This document shows positions 9,435 through 19,596 of a DNA stretch of 64,000 nt, piece by piece. The stretch is taken from positions 1,240,001-1,304,000 of the forward strand of contig NZ_CTEI01000001.1 in assembly GCF_001368815.1 (NCBI RefSeq), read 5' to 3'. The translations under genes and the position numbers were made by a program. The notes under the pieces were generated by a model. That model was given only the letters and a program-made list of their open reading frames with translations, did no database searches and was not told the DNA's origin. How positions within the stretch are numbered: the first letter of the stretch is position 1; every line of letters starts with the position of its first letter. Source of the stretch: Paraliobacillus sp. PM-2 (GTDB lineage: Bacteria; Bacillota; Bacilli; Bacillales; Amphibacillaceae).

Positions 9435-10985
9435 TTATCCTCCAGATATCATTTGTTGCTCGCGAATTTGTTTTCTTCGATTTATATGATAATCTTGTAA
9501 ACCCTCTTTACATGTTGGATAATCATGTCGATAATGCGCGCCTCTACTCTCTGTTCTCGCTATTGCAGATGTGACAATAAGCCAAGCTGCCATCGTTTGG
9601 TGATAAAGTGCTTTTTGTGAAGGTGGAATGCTATCAATAGGTTGATGCAAACTAAAACTTTCTAGCCATTGCTTCATTTTGCTTAATCCAAAGCCCTCTC
9701 GATAAATCCCTACATATTTATTCATTTTTTTACGTAACATTTGTAACGATGGTAAATTTATTTGTTTAGTTGAATGGATAAAATTTGTTTGGCCTCTCTG
9801 ATTATTCCTCTTTTTTCGTGAAGGGGAATCTTTTATTGTTATTGCTACTTGCTTCCCAAAAACAAGCGCTTCTAATAATGAATTACTCGCTAACCGATTT
9901 GCACCATGAACACCTGTATATGCTACTTCACCTAAAGCATATAATTGGTCAACTTCCGTACGTCCTTGTAGATCCGTTACAACGCCTCCCATAATAAAAT
10001 GCGCACCTGGAGCTACTGGGATTAACCCCTTTGTTAAATCTACGTTAGCTTTTTCACATAGATTTGTGATAGTAGGAAATTTTTTTTGAAAGTCTTTAAT
10101 CATTGAAACATCTAAAAATACATCATAACCAGCTCTTCTTGTTTTTTCTATGTTTCTAGAAACCACATCTCTAGGGGCTAAATCTTCTAACACGTGTTTA
10201 TCTTTCATTACACGCTCTCCATTTCCTAATACTAATTGCGCCCCTTCCCCCCTTACAGCTTCTGAAACCAATCCAAATGTATAACCATTTTCCCAAAGTA
10301 ATGTAGGGTGAAATTGAATAAATTCTAGATCGCTTAAAGTCGCTCCCGCGTGATATGCTAAGGAAAGACCTTCTCCCATGATAGATGGATGATTAGAAGT
10401 TACTTCAAATAATCCACCACATCCACCAGTTGCTAAAACAACGTCGTCTGCATACATAGTTGACACGTGTCCTGTATGATCTATCATTTCTACTCCAATA
10501 CATTTACGATTCTCTACAATTAATTGAGTCACCGTTTGATTTGAAATAAACCTTACATTTCCCAGAATTTGCTTGTGTAAAAATAATAGTATAATTTCAC
10601 CTGTCTTATCACCTCCAGCGTGAAGGATACGATGATGTGTATGTGCTCCTTCCTTACCGATAAGTAATTCCCCTTTATGATTTCGGTCAAAAGGAAAGTC
10701 ATTATTTATCCAGTCTTTTATATAATTAGAACCTTTTCTCACTAATAATTTAACTGCTTCCGAGTGATTCGTATGATAACCGGCTCGCAATGTATCTTCA
10801 TAATGATATTGCCACTGGTCATTTTCATTAATAACCGTAGCAATACCTCCTTGTGCTCGAACGGTATTATTACTTTCTAACCCCTTTGTTATCATGATTA
10901 CCTCTTTATGCTTACAGAGTTCCATAGCTACAACACTAGCACTTATCCCATTACCAATAATAATAACTCGCTCTTCTTTGTTTAT
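9435..10985 (-). CDS. nadB: L-aspartate oxidase (apparent AUA start)
   Basis: NadB oxidises L-aspartate to iminoaspartate with FAD. Catalytic-domain blocks are AQGGIATV, HHRILHAGGDKTG, ATGGCGGLFEVTSNHP, EFIQFHPT, EAVRGEGAQL, PVAPGAHFIMGGV and GVHGANRLASNSLLEALV. The first ATG in frame (10925) would start after the FAD-binding GxGxxG loop. The open frame continues upstream through ERVIIIGNGISASVVA, which is that loop, to an in-frame TGA at 10994. No ATG, GTG or TTG exists in this stretch. An ATA at 10985 lies seven bases after AGGGGGTG, ideal spacing, and would give 516 residues, the normal length. I therefore place the start there; an ATT near 10964 is the alternative. Confidence 0.88.
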   Translation of the reverse strand: MNKEERVIIIGNGISASVVAMELCKHKEVIMITKGLESNNTVRAQGGIATVINENDQWQYHYEDTLRAGYHTNHSEAVKLLVRKGSNYIKDWINNDFPFDRNHKGELLIGKEGAHTHHRILHAGGDKTGEIILLFLHKQILGNVRFISNQTVTQLIVENRKCIGVEMIDHTGHVSTMYADDVVLATGGCGGLFEVTSNHPSIMGEGLSLAYHAGATLSDLEFIQFHPTLLWENGYTFGLVSEAVRGEGAQLVLGNGERVMKDKHVLEDLAPRDVVSRNIEKTRRAGYDVFLDVSMIKDFQKKFPTITNLCEKANVDLTKGLIPVAPGAHFIMGGVVTDLQGRTEVDQLYALGEVAYTGVHGANRLASNSLLEALVFGKQVAITIKDSPSRKKRNNQRGQTNFIHSTKQINLPSLQMLRKKMNKYVGIYREGFGLSKMKQWLESFSLHQPIDSIPPSQKALYHQTMAAWLIVTSAIARTESRGAHYRHDYPTCKEGLQDYHINRRKQIREQQMISGG

Positions 10986-11006
10986 TTTGTTTCACCCCCT
11001 AATGTC

Positions 11007-11042
11007 TTTACACATATCTTTACATATATATTTACACATGGC
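11007..11042. promoter_or_regulatory. three 12-bp tandem repeats, candidate NiaR operator
   Basis: TTTACACATATC, TTTACATATATA and TTTACACATGGC follow one another without a gap between the divergent nadB and nifS genes. Each begins TTTACA, so the minus strand shows repeated TGTAAA/TGTGTAAA. The region must carry both promoters. NiaR (YrxA) is known to repress nadBCA and nifS-yrxA in Bacillus and is encoded 1.2 kb away, so these repeats are the natural candidate for its binding site. The assignment is inferred from position and repetition only. Confidence 0.5.
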
Positions 11043-11094
11043 AATACTTAATTTAAAATAATATTAATACAAGTTGAAGATAGGAGATATAAAA

Positions 11095-12207
11095 ATGATT
11101 TATTTAGATTATGCTGCAACAACTCCCATGTCCAATGAAGCTATCTCGGTATACCAAGAAATCGCCCAACAAGCATATGGAAACGCATTTAGTTTACATG
11201 ACATCGGTACAATAGCTAATGATATTGTTACATATAGTCAACAACAATTAGCAGAACTTCTTCATGTCAATCCCCAAACAATCCATTTTACAAAAGGAGG
11301 AACACATGCTAATCAACTTGCCATCGATTTATTACTTAAAAAACAGAAGAACAAAGGAAAACATATTATAGTTAGTTCATTAGAACATAAATCAATCACT
11401 ACCCATTTGAATCGTTTAGAAGTGAATCAATCTTATGAAATTACTTATTTACCAATCACATCCGATGGTATGGTTGATTTGAACCAATTAAAGCAATTGA
11501 TTCGAATAGACACTGTCTTGGTAATCGTCCAACATGTAAACTCAGAAATCGGTACAATTCAACCGATTCAACAGATTAGTAATCTATTAAAAGAAAAACA
11601 AATTCTATTTCATTGCGACGGTATACAAGCATTTGGAAAATTAGCAATTAATCTTAAATCATTACCAGTAGATAGCTATGCATTATCTAGTCACAAAATT
11701 TATGGTCCCAAAGGGATTGGAGCATTGTATGTACACAAAGATCTACATCCAACAAAAGAAGAAATTGATTCTGGTACACTTGATGTCCCTGCAATTGCGT
11801 CTTTTGTGACAGCTGCTAAAAAAGTTATTGCTAATCAAACAGAACAGTTAACCAATATGTACAGTTTAAGACGAACATTTGAGAAGCAACTATTGGCTCG
11901 AAAACTACCTGTTGAGATGTTAACTTTTAATAAACAACTCCCCTCTATCATTGGGATGGTTTTGGATGATATTCCTGGTGACTATGCCATGCTTCAGTTT
12001 AATCAAGCCGGTATTGCAATTTCAACAGGCAGTGCTTGTACGGTGGATAATCAAGAGCCAAACAGTACGATGCTTGCATTAGGTTACAAAGCGGATAAAG
12101 CAAAACGATTTATTCGTTTATCTCTTGGGAAGACTACCACAGAAAATGACCTAGCAAAAGCAGTTCAAGTATGCGAAAATATGATTAATAAGTGGTATGT
12201 GATATAG
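11095..12207 (+). CDS. nifS: cysteine desulfurase, NadA-cluster type (NifS/NadS)
   Basis: This PLP enzyme takes sulfur from cysteine, and in Bacillus its nad-linked form serves the NadA Fe-S cluster. It has 370 residues from the ATG at 11095 (MIYLDYAATTP), which follows TAGGAGATAT. The PLP lysine is in SSHKIYGPKGIG, the aspartate/histidine pair is in HCDGIQAFGKL and HVNSEIGTI, and the mobile-loop active cysteine is in STGSACTVDNQEPN. It is divergent from nadB and is followed 15 bases later by niaR, as in B. subtilis. Confidence 0.95.
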   Translation: MIYLDYAATTPMSNEAISVYQEIAQQAYGNAFSLHDIGTIANDIVTYSQQQLAELLHVNPQTIHFTKGGTHANQLAIDLLLKKQKNKGKHIIVSSLEHKSITTHLNRLEVNQSYEITYLPITSDGMVDLNQLKQLIRIDTVLVIVQHVNSEIGTIQPIQQISNLLKEKQILFHCDGIQAFGKLAINLKSLPVDSYALSSHKIYGPKGIGALYVHKDLHPTKEEIDSGTLDVPAIASFVTAAKKVIANQTEQLTNMYSLRRTFEKQLLARKLPVEMLTFNKQLPSIIGMVLDDIPGDYAMLQFNQAGIAISTGSACTVDNQEPNSTMLALGYKADKAKRFIRLSLGKTTTENDLAKAVQVCENMINKWYVI

Positions 12208-12222
12208 AAAGGAATCGGTACG

Positions 12223-12765
12223 ATGGCATCAACAAAAAAATTAATCGGTAAAGAACGACGCGCACACCTGTTAGCTTGGTTAAAGGAAGGAAAGAAACCG
12301 ATTACGGGGTCAGCTTTAGCAGAAAAGGCTGGTGTTAGCAGACAAGTAATTGTCCAAGATATATCGTTATTAAAAGCGAAACAAGAACCAATTATGGCAA
12401 CTAGTCAAGGCTATGTGTATCTAGAACAAGTATCAGACAGAAAAAAGGTTCAACGAATCATTGCTTGTAATCATAGCAGATCACAAACGAAAGAGGAGTT
12501 AGACTGTATCGTTGACCAAGGGGTAACAGTCAAAAATGTAATCATAGAGCACCCAGTATATGGAGATTTAGAAGCATCTATTATGGTTAGTAATAGACAA
12601 GAGGTAAAACAGTTTATTGAACGGGTTAAAAAAACAAATGCACCATACTTACTACAATTAACTGATGGGGTTCACTTGCATACAATCGAAGCAGATCGTG
12701 AAGAACAACTAGATGCGGCTTATCAGCAACTTAAAAAACTGGGTATAATTATTAACAACAATTAA
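12223..12765 (+). CDS. niaR: NAD biosynthesis transcriptional repressor NiaR (YrxA, 3H domain)
   Basis: NiaR represses NAD biosynthesis and niacin uptake genes when nicotinic acid is available. The 180-residue protein has an N-terminal winged helix (RRAHLLAWL, then ITGSALAEKAGVSRQVIVQDISLL, residues about 14-50) and a C-terminal 3H domain carrying conserved histidines in IIEHPVYGDL and LTDGVHLHTIE. It is the second gene of nifS-niaR, with GAAAGGAATC before the ATG. Autoregulation through the repeats at 11007-11042 is likely. Confidence 0.95.
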   Translation: MASTKKLIGKERRAHLLAWLKEGKKPITGSALAEKAGVSRQVIVQDISLLKAKQEPIMATSQGYVYLEQVSDRKKVQRIIACNHSRSQTKEELDCIVDQGVTVKNVIIEHPVYGDLEASIMVSNRQEVKQFIERVKKTNAPYLLQLTDGVHLHTIEADREEQLDAAYQQLKKLGIIINNN

Positions 12766-12796
12766 AATGCATGTGATATTTTGTTAAACTAAAAGA

Positions 12797-12840
12797 TAAC
12801 TGTTTGGATAGCTATCCTTCATCCAAACAGTTATTTTATT
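12797..12840 (+). terminator. terminator of nifS-niaR
   Basis: TAACTGTTTGGAT at 12797-12809 pairs perfectly with 12821-12833, followed by TTTTATTATTT. It is a strong intrinsic terminator. Confidence 0.8.
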
Positions 12841-12942
12841 ATTTAGACCTTCCTTAAGTGAAAAAAGAGTATGTAAAGTCGCATGAAATCATATTAAAAG
12901 GGTAACCTAAAGCGTGATTCTCAAATAAGGTAGGTAAATAAC

Positions 12943-14025
12943 ATGCTTGAAAAAGGAAAGATTTCCGCCTTTCAGATGGCGATTATGATGTATCCTGTAA
13001 TATTAGCAACTGCTATTCTTTCTTTACCAAGTACGATAGCCAAATACGCAATGAATGATTTATGGGTCTCGCCGTTATGGGCTTCTTTAAGCGGTTTTTT
13101 GACAGTATATATCGTTTATCACTTACACACACTTTATCCAAAACAGAATATTATTCAGTGCAGTGAGCAAATTATTGGTCGCATTCCCGGAAAGATTCTT
13201 GGTCTTTTTTACTTATTTTATCTTTTAATAGCTACTGGTGATATTATGCGCGGGTATGGAGAGTTTATTGTGGGAGCACTTCTTCCTAAAACCCCACTCT
13301 TTATAGTGATCATTACAATGATACTTGTGAGTGGTTTCGCTGTGCGTGGAGGAGTAGAAGTCATAGGAAGAACAGCTCAAATTTTTGTTCCTATCTTTAT
13401 CATTTCTTTAATCCTTTTACTACTTTTTTTACTCCCCGAACTAGAACTTAGCTATATATTTCCCCTCTTTGAAAATGGGATCAAACCTTCCATTATGGGA
13501 GCTTCTAGTCCACAAGCATGGTTCGGCGAATTCTTTTTAATTTCTTTCTTACTCCCTTTCTTGAGTGATATTAAAAAGGGTAGAAAATGGAGTATGATTT
13601 CCGTATTTGCTGTGATGATCACAATGGTTATAACAAATCTTGTTATTTTATTTCTATTTGGTAGAACAATAACAAATTATATATATCCTCTAATGAGTGC
13701 AGCAAGATACATTAGTATTGCTGATTTCTTTGAACATATAGAATCAGTTGTGACCGCCATGTGGGTAGCAGGTCAATTTATAAAAACAGCCGTATTTTAT
13801 TATGCAACCGTACTGACTACTGCTCAAATATTAGACCTGTCTAGCTATGGACCAATAGTCTTTCCGATCGGCATTTTTATTGTGCTCATTAGTTTATGGG
13901 GTTGGTCTAGTTTCAGTGATTATAGTGACTGGTCTGCCAACATTTCTCCTTTTTACGCACTATTCATGCAGACAATTTTGTCACTTTTGTTATTAGTGAT
14001 TGGTATTGTAAGAAAAAAAACATAA
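12943..14025 (+). CDS. GerAB-like endospore germination permease, orphan
   Basis: A 360-residue APC-superfamily membrane protein with about ten hydrophobic segments. It belongs to the GerAB/GerKB/GerXB subfamily, the B subunits of nutrient germinant receptors in the inner spore membrane. The N-terminus ISAFQMAIMMYPVILATAILSLP resembles the conserved family opening. Partner genes for the A subunit (GerAA) and the lipoprotein C subunit (GerAC) are absent on both sides, where NiaR and a repeat element lie. An AAGGTAGG ribosome binding site precedes the ATG. It may work with receptor subunits encoded elsewhere or have a separate transport role. Confidence 0.85.
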   Translation: MLEKGKISAFQMAIMMYPVILATAILSLPSTIAKYAMNDLWVSPLWASLSGFLTVYIVYHLHTLYPKQNIIQCSEQIIGRIPGKILGLFYLFYLLIATGDIMRGYGEFIVGALLPKTPLFIVIITMILVSGFAVRGGVEVIGRTAQIFVPIFIISLILLLLFLLPELELSYIFPLFENGIKPSIMGASSPQAWFGEFFLISFLLPFLSDIKKGRKWSMISVFAVMITMVITNLVILFLFGRTITNYIYPLMSAARYISIADFFEHIESVVTAMWVAGQFIKTAVFYYATVLTTAQILDLSSYGPIVFPIGIFIVLISLWGWSSFSDYSDWSANISPFYALFMQTILSLLLLVIGIVRKKT

Positions 14026-14108
14026 GAAATATTAATAAATATAACTTTATTTAAAAAGTATGTTCATTAACCCTGACAACAAGTTATTATGTTTCTTTAA
14101 AAAACAGA

Positions 14109-14500
14109 GACTGGGACAAAACAACATTTCTCTTTTTTAAACACGAACAATTAATTATATGCAACAAAACGAACACCGCTGTGGAAATAAGCTCCCTTTC
14201 CGCAGGCACGGCTTCGGGGCCACATGAAGTGGGTCAGTTAGACGTTGTCACAGGACGTGACGATCTTAGTCTAACATTCCTTTAAGTAAAAGGAGTGGAT
14301 CTTCAGCTCGTGCTGTTCCTGCAGGACAAGGAATGCTTCGGCAGCGATACATCGCACGAAGAAAATTGCTTTTTATTTTCGAGGAGTGTCGCATATTTCC
14401 ACAGCTAATCATTAATTCCACTTAAATTAACGAACCTTAATTCGTTTATTCAGAATTAAGGTTCGTTTTTTGATAATCACTATTTAGTTTTGTCCCAAGT
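14109..14500. repeat. composite palindromic repeat element, copy A
   Basis: The gene-free stretch 14026-14563 is filled by this element. Outer arms TGGGACAAAAC (14112-14122) and GTTTTGTCCCA (14487-14497) are inverted. Inside, GCTGTGGAAATA (14178-14189) pairs with TATTTCCACAGC (14394-14405). Smaller nested stems include TTAGAC/GTCTAA (14238, 14269) and GTCAC/GTGAC (14247, 14257). The sequence TTTCCGCAGGCACG on the left and CGTGCTGTTCCTGCAGG on the right recur in copy B at 18039-18222. The interior is visibly more GC-rich than its surroundings. No protein is encoded. Confidence 0.75.
14429..14471 (+). terminator. strong hairpin with U-tract, possible terminator of the gerAB-like gene
   Basis: AACGAACCTTAATTC (14429-14443) pairs perfectly with 14453-14467 and is followed on the plus strand by TTTT. 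It lies within the composite repeat and could end transcription from the permease gene or from the repeat itself. Confidence 0.55.
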
Positions 14501-14563
14501 TCATCTTTTTTACTTATATCATTTTTATATCATAAACCATTTCATTCATAACCGCATCTAAAA

Positions 14564-15427
14564 TTACTCATTTTCACACAAATAGTATGGATAGCTTCCT
14601 AACACTTCAACTGAGCAACCTAGCGCTTCTAGTTCTAATATCGTATTTGGAATTAAAATATCATCCATTTTTTGTTCAATATCTATTAAAAAATAATAAT
14701 TACCCAATCCTGTTTTCATTGGTCTTGATTCTATCTTAGATAAGTTAATATTCCGCCAAGCAAAAGCAGATAAGACTTGATGTAATGCACCTGCATGATC
14801 TGTTGGTAATGCAATCATTAGTGTTGTTTTATATCCCGTTTCTTCCAGTCTTTTTGATAATAATTCCCTATCGTTATTGTGTAACACAACAAACCTAGTA
14901 TGATTATTAGAAAAGTCATGAATATTCTTCTCTACAATTTCTAAATCATATTCTTTTGCTGCTAACTCATTCGCAATAGCCCCAATAGGAAGCTCAGGAT
15001 GTTCACTTACATATTTTGCCGCTGCACCTGTTGAAGTAAATGTTTCTGCCTTTACATGTTTCATTCCGTTATGTAAAAAACGATGGCATTGTGCAAGTGC
15101 ATGAGGATGAGAATAAACGGTAGTAACATCCTTCCAACTTGTTGTATTTCGTCTATGTACCATCAAGTGTTGGCGAATAGGAACAACAACTTCACTTACT
15201 ATCTTTAACATTTTATATTGAATTAAATAATCTATTGTGAGATTGACTGTTCCCTCTAGTGCATTTTCTAAAGGGAGCACGCCAAATGTGACATGCCCTT
15301 GTTTTACTGCGTCAATACATTCTGGAATTGTTCGATAACTTTGTTTATCTTCTCCATTAAAAATGGCATCTACCGCTGCTTTTGTAAATGTACCCCTTGG
15401 TCCTAAATACCCAATTCTTGTTGCCAT
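14564..15427 (-). CDS. pheA: prephenate dehydratase
   Basis: PheA dehydrates and decarboxylates prephenate to phenylpyruvate in phenylalanine synthesis. The 287-residue monofunctional enzyme opens with IGYLGPRGTFTKAA, has LPLENALEGTVNLTIDYL, FTSTGAAAKYVSE and the catalytic TRF in NNHTRFVVL (about residue 173). It ends in an ACT domain (ALHQVLSAFAWRNINLSKIESRPMK shortened here to its ESRP motif) that senses phenylalanine. It follows pheB by 12 bases in the spo0B-obg-pheB-pheA cluster. Confidence 0.96.
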   Translation of the reverse strand: MATRIGYLGPRGTFTKAAVDAIFNGEDKQSYRTIPECIDAVKQGHVTFGVLPLENALEGTVNLTIDYLIQYKMLKIVSEVVVPIRQHLMVHRRNTTSWKDVTTVYSHPHALAQCHRFLHNGMKHVKAETFTSTGAAAKYVSEHPELPIGAIANELAAKEYDLEIVEKNIHDFSNNHTRFVVLHNNDRELLSKRLEETGYKTTLMIALPTDHAGALHQVLSAFAWRNINLSKIESRPMKTGLGNYYFLIDIEQKMDDILIPNTILELEALGCSVEVLGSYPYYLCENE

Positions 15428-15439
15428 TGCTATCCTCCC

Positions 15440-15889
15440 TTAACCGCCAGAACTTACTATTTCAACTTTTTCTATAAATGAAAGTTCTTTTACATTCGCC
15501 ATTAGTTGTTCAATTGGGATTTTCATCTGCTCCACATTTAAAGAAAGTGTCACATTTGCTTTGTATTGAATTGGAATGGTTTGGTGAATCGTAAGTATAT
15601 TCCCACCTGCTTGGGCAACTGTAGTTAACAATTTTGATAACGCCCCAGCACGATCTTCTAAATGAATAAATAAAGTAATGATGCGCTCCTGAATGACTGT
15701 TTTAAAAGGAAATACTGCATCACGATACTTATAAAAAGCACTTCTTGATAATTCGACCTGTTTAACAGCTTCAAAGACAGAATTTACTTTCCCTCTATCC
15801 AGTAACTCTTTTGCCTCAATGGTCTTTCGCATCGATTCTGGGAGAAAATCACTTCGAATTAAATAAAAGGTATCTTCTTTTTCTGACAT
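15440..15889 (-). CDS. pheB: ACT-domain protein PheB
   Basis: A 149-residue protein with an N-terminal helical segment containing [15 protein letters not shown] (possible helix-turn-helix-like) and a C-terminal ACT domain ([30 protein letters not shown]). The name PheB comes from B. subtilis, where it lies between obg and pheA; its biochemical role is unclear, with amino-acid-dependent regulation the usual proposal. Here it has the same neighbours and orientation. Confidence 0.93.
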   Translation of the reverse strand: MSEKEDTFYLIRSDFLPESMRKTIEAKELLDRGKVNSVFEAVKQVELSRSAFYKYRDAVFPFKTVIQERIITLFIHLEDRAGALSKLLTTVAQAGGNILTIHQTIPIQYKANVTLSLNVEQMKIPIEQLMANVKELSFIEKVEIVSSGG

Positions 15890-15949
15890 GTCAAATAATC
15901 CCCTTTACTATTCAGCCCGAAATCATGATAGCTGTTTACCGGCCTGTTT

Positions 15950-17783
<1,834 letters not shown>

Positions 17784-17814
17784 ATCATACACCACCTTAT
17801 CTCACATTATCAAA

Positions 17815-17842
17815 AGTATAGCAAAAATAAATGTCTGTTAAA
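17815..17842 (-). promoter_or_regulatory. candidate promoter of spo0B-obg
   Basis: On the minus strand TTTAAC is followed after 16 bases by TATACT, about 30 bases before the spo0B start. It fits a SigA-type promoter only moderately (weak -35). A promoter is needed here because the rplU-ysxB-rpmA genes are not upstream. Confidence 0.4.
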
Positions 17843-18038
17843 AGAAAATTTATCCACTTTGATAGTGTATGACAAGAATCTCATGGTTAGCTTTATTCAC
17901 GAAAAAAGAACTTTAATCATGATTTAAATACATATTTTAATTGATATATAAGAAAGGCCCTTTTGCAAGTAAGTACGCAACATATAAGTTCTCTGTCAAA
18001 TGTGGTGGTGTGGTTCTCACTCCACCATCTCTTTTATA

Positions 18039-18222
18039 AAAAGTTTATTATAAGCAATGCTTGTACCTAAACCGCAGGGGAAATACACTCGCTTTCCGCG
18101 GGCACGGCCGAAGCTAACTTGGTAAAGAAATTCACTTTACCAAGTGGATCTTCGGACGCGTGCTGTTCCCGCAGGAGTCTCGCATATTTCCTCTGCTAAG
18201 GCGCTTTTATAATAAAACTTTT
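18039..18222. repeat. composite palindromic repeat element, copy B, inside the IS
   Basis: Outer arms AAAAGTTTATTATAAGC (18039-18055) and, inverted, 18201-18222. Middle arms GCAGGGGAAATA (18074-18085) and TATTTCCTCTGC (18185-18196). Inner stem ACTTGGTAAAG (18117-18127) with CTTTACCAAGT (18135-18145), flanked by CCGAAG/CTTCGG. The middle arms and the segment CGTGCTGTTCCCGCAGGA match copy A at 14109-14500, but the inner hairpin differs. The right outer arm overlaps the last codons and stop of the transposase, so it may also end transcription of that gene. Confidence 0.75.
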
Positions 18223-19400
18223 CTTATCTCTTGTCGCCATAGTATTTTCTTTTTCAAACGCTCAAAACTCTTAATTCCATAAGACATGCGTTTCGTCACT
18301 TTTATCGTGTTGTTCACACCCTCGATGTATCCATTATTAAAGGGGTACATAAAAGATTGAAGGATCTCTTGTTTCCAACGTTTAAATGTCTTCACGACCT
18401 TGTGAAAGGATTCAATATTTGACATCCTCATTTCTTTCAGACATGTCTCTAATCCTTCTTTGGCAGTCTTTTCATCACTTTCTTTAAACCACTGATCAAG
18501 CTTGTTCTTCAATTGGTATGCTTCATCTAATCGGACATCTATTTTGAGTAATTGCTTTACTTTTTCTTGTTCTTCTTCGGTCAATTTATAGCTGGACTTC
18601 CAAAGTAATTTTTTACTTCGTTTCATACGAATGCGAGCCTTCTTATCTAACGTTCGTTGCACTTCACGCCTTACTTCATCTAGTGCCCAATACACTTGGC
18701 GCATAAAGTGAAAACGGTCAGCGATAATTAACGGATCTCCTAACGCATGACGCACGGCGTGTTTGAATGACTTGGATAAATCCATGACTACGATTTGAAC
18801 AAGACTCGTATCACACGATTGTAAGTAGCTCTTGATTGTATCTACTTTTCTATCTGGTAATACATCTGCAATCTTTTTATTCTCCACATCCGCAATGACC
18901 GTCTGAAATCTTTCGCCTCCAGCATCCCCTTTAAACTCATCGATCGCTATGGCACGTGGTAGTATCTTTTTCGTATGTATTTCTTTTTGGTCATACATAC
19001 GCATGATTCGATTCGTACTCATACCACTCAACTGCGCAGCGGTTGTAAAAGATCCTACTGCCGTATATGTTAGCGCAGTTGTTTGAATGGACCGTGTACT
19101 TCGTTGATATCTTTCCACCATGTCAAGTTTTTCGTAGAATGTATGATGGCAATGTGTACATAAATAACGTCGCTTTGTTAAAGAAATTTTCACTGGTTTA
19201 TTTGAAATAATAGGTCCTTGAATATGCTGAGTACGATAATTATGAACACGCTTTGTTTTCTTTTTACAGATCGGGCATTGTTGTTTCTTAACCGCTGTAA
19301 TTAAATTTACATAAAAGGCATCTGATTCACTACGCATATCCCAAATATCTATATGCTTGTCTTTAATCCCTAACATTTCTATGATAAAATTGGTTTGCAC
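18207..19400 (-). CDS. ISL3-family transposase
   Basis: A 397-residue DDE transposase. The N-terminal zinc-binding region has CPICKKKTKRVHNY and CTHCHHTFYEK. A helix-turn-helix region follows (TTAAQLSGMSTNRIMRMYD). The catalytic acids are in AIAIDEFKGDAGG, VVMDLSKSF and NNGYIEGVNN. I chose a GTG start at 19400 (VQTNFIIEML), preceded by GGAGAGGGAAAG; an upstream ATG at 19481 would add 27 residues unlike the family. No frameshift or stop interrupts it, so it is probably functional. Confidence 0.9.
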   Translation of the reverse strand: MQTNFIIEMLGIKDKHIDIWDMRSESDAFYVNLITAVKKQQCPICKKKTKRVHNYRTQHIQGPIISNKPVKISLTKRRYLCTHCHHTFYEKLDMVERYQRSTRSIQTTALTYTAVGSFTTAAQLSGMSTNRIMRMYDQKEIHTKKILPRAIAIDEFKGDAGGERFQTVIADVENKKIADVLPDRKVDTIKSYLQSCDTSLVQIVVMDLSKSFKHAVRHALGDPLIIADRFHFMRQVYWALDEVRREVQRTLDKKARIRMKRSKKLLWKSSYKLTEEEQEKVKQLLKIDVRLDEAYQLKNKLDQWFKESDEKTAKEGLETCLKEMRMSNIESFHKVVKTFKRWKQEILQSFMYPFNNGYIEGVNNTIKVTKRMSYGIKSFERLKKKILWRQEIRKVLL

Positions 19401-19559
19401 GCTTTCCCTCTCCTTTTCCTTTTTGTCTACAACTTTAGGGTAACAAAAGAGAGGGGAATGCGTGTGTTTTTTTGCTTCCATGGAAGCCTTGATAGATCAA
19501 GGTGTACCACCACATTTAGTATAGAGCCTTATATAATCACCACATCAAATTCTTCACAG

Positions 19560-19590
19560 AAAAACGCAGACCATAGAATAGATCTGCGTC
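19560..19590 (-). terminator. terminator of spxA
   Basis: ACGCAGACC (19564-19572) pairs with GATCTGCGT (19581-19589, one G-U pair) and a TTTTCTG tract follows on the minus strand. It lies just past the spxA stop. Confidence 0.7.
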
Positions 19591-19596
19591 TCCTTA

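Larger units (their letters stand above)
17987..19528 (-). mobile_element. ISL3-family insertion sequence
   Basis: About 1.54 kb with one intact transposase. The right end, read inward on the minus strand, begins GGCTCTATACTAAATGTGG. The left end reads AGTTCTCTGTCAAATGTGG on the plus strand. The two ends share AAATGTGGTGGT with related outer bases, so they are imperfect terminal inverted repeats. I see no clean 8-base target duplication (AACATATA left, TTATATAA right), which suggests an old insertion or a rearrangement. The transposase points towards spo0B. A palindromic repeat (copy B) lies between the left end and the transposase stop. Confidence 0.8.

Noticed and set aside
17979-19536. 8-base target duplication around the IS
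   Set aside because: AACATATA and TTATATAA share only A/T content, so no clear duplication can be claimed.
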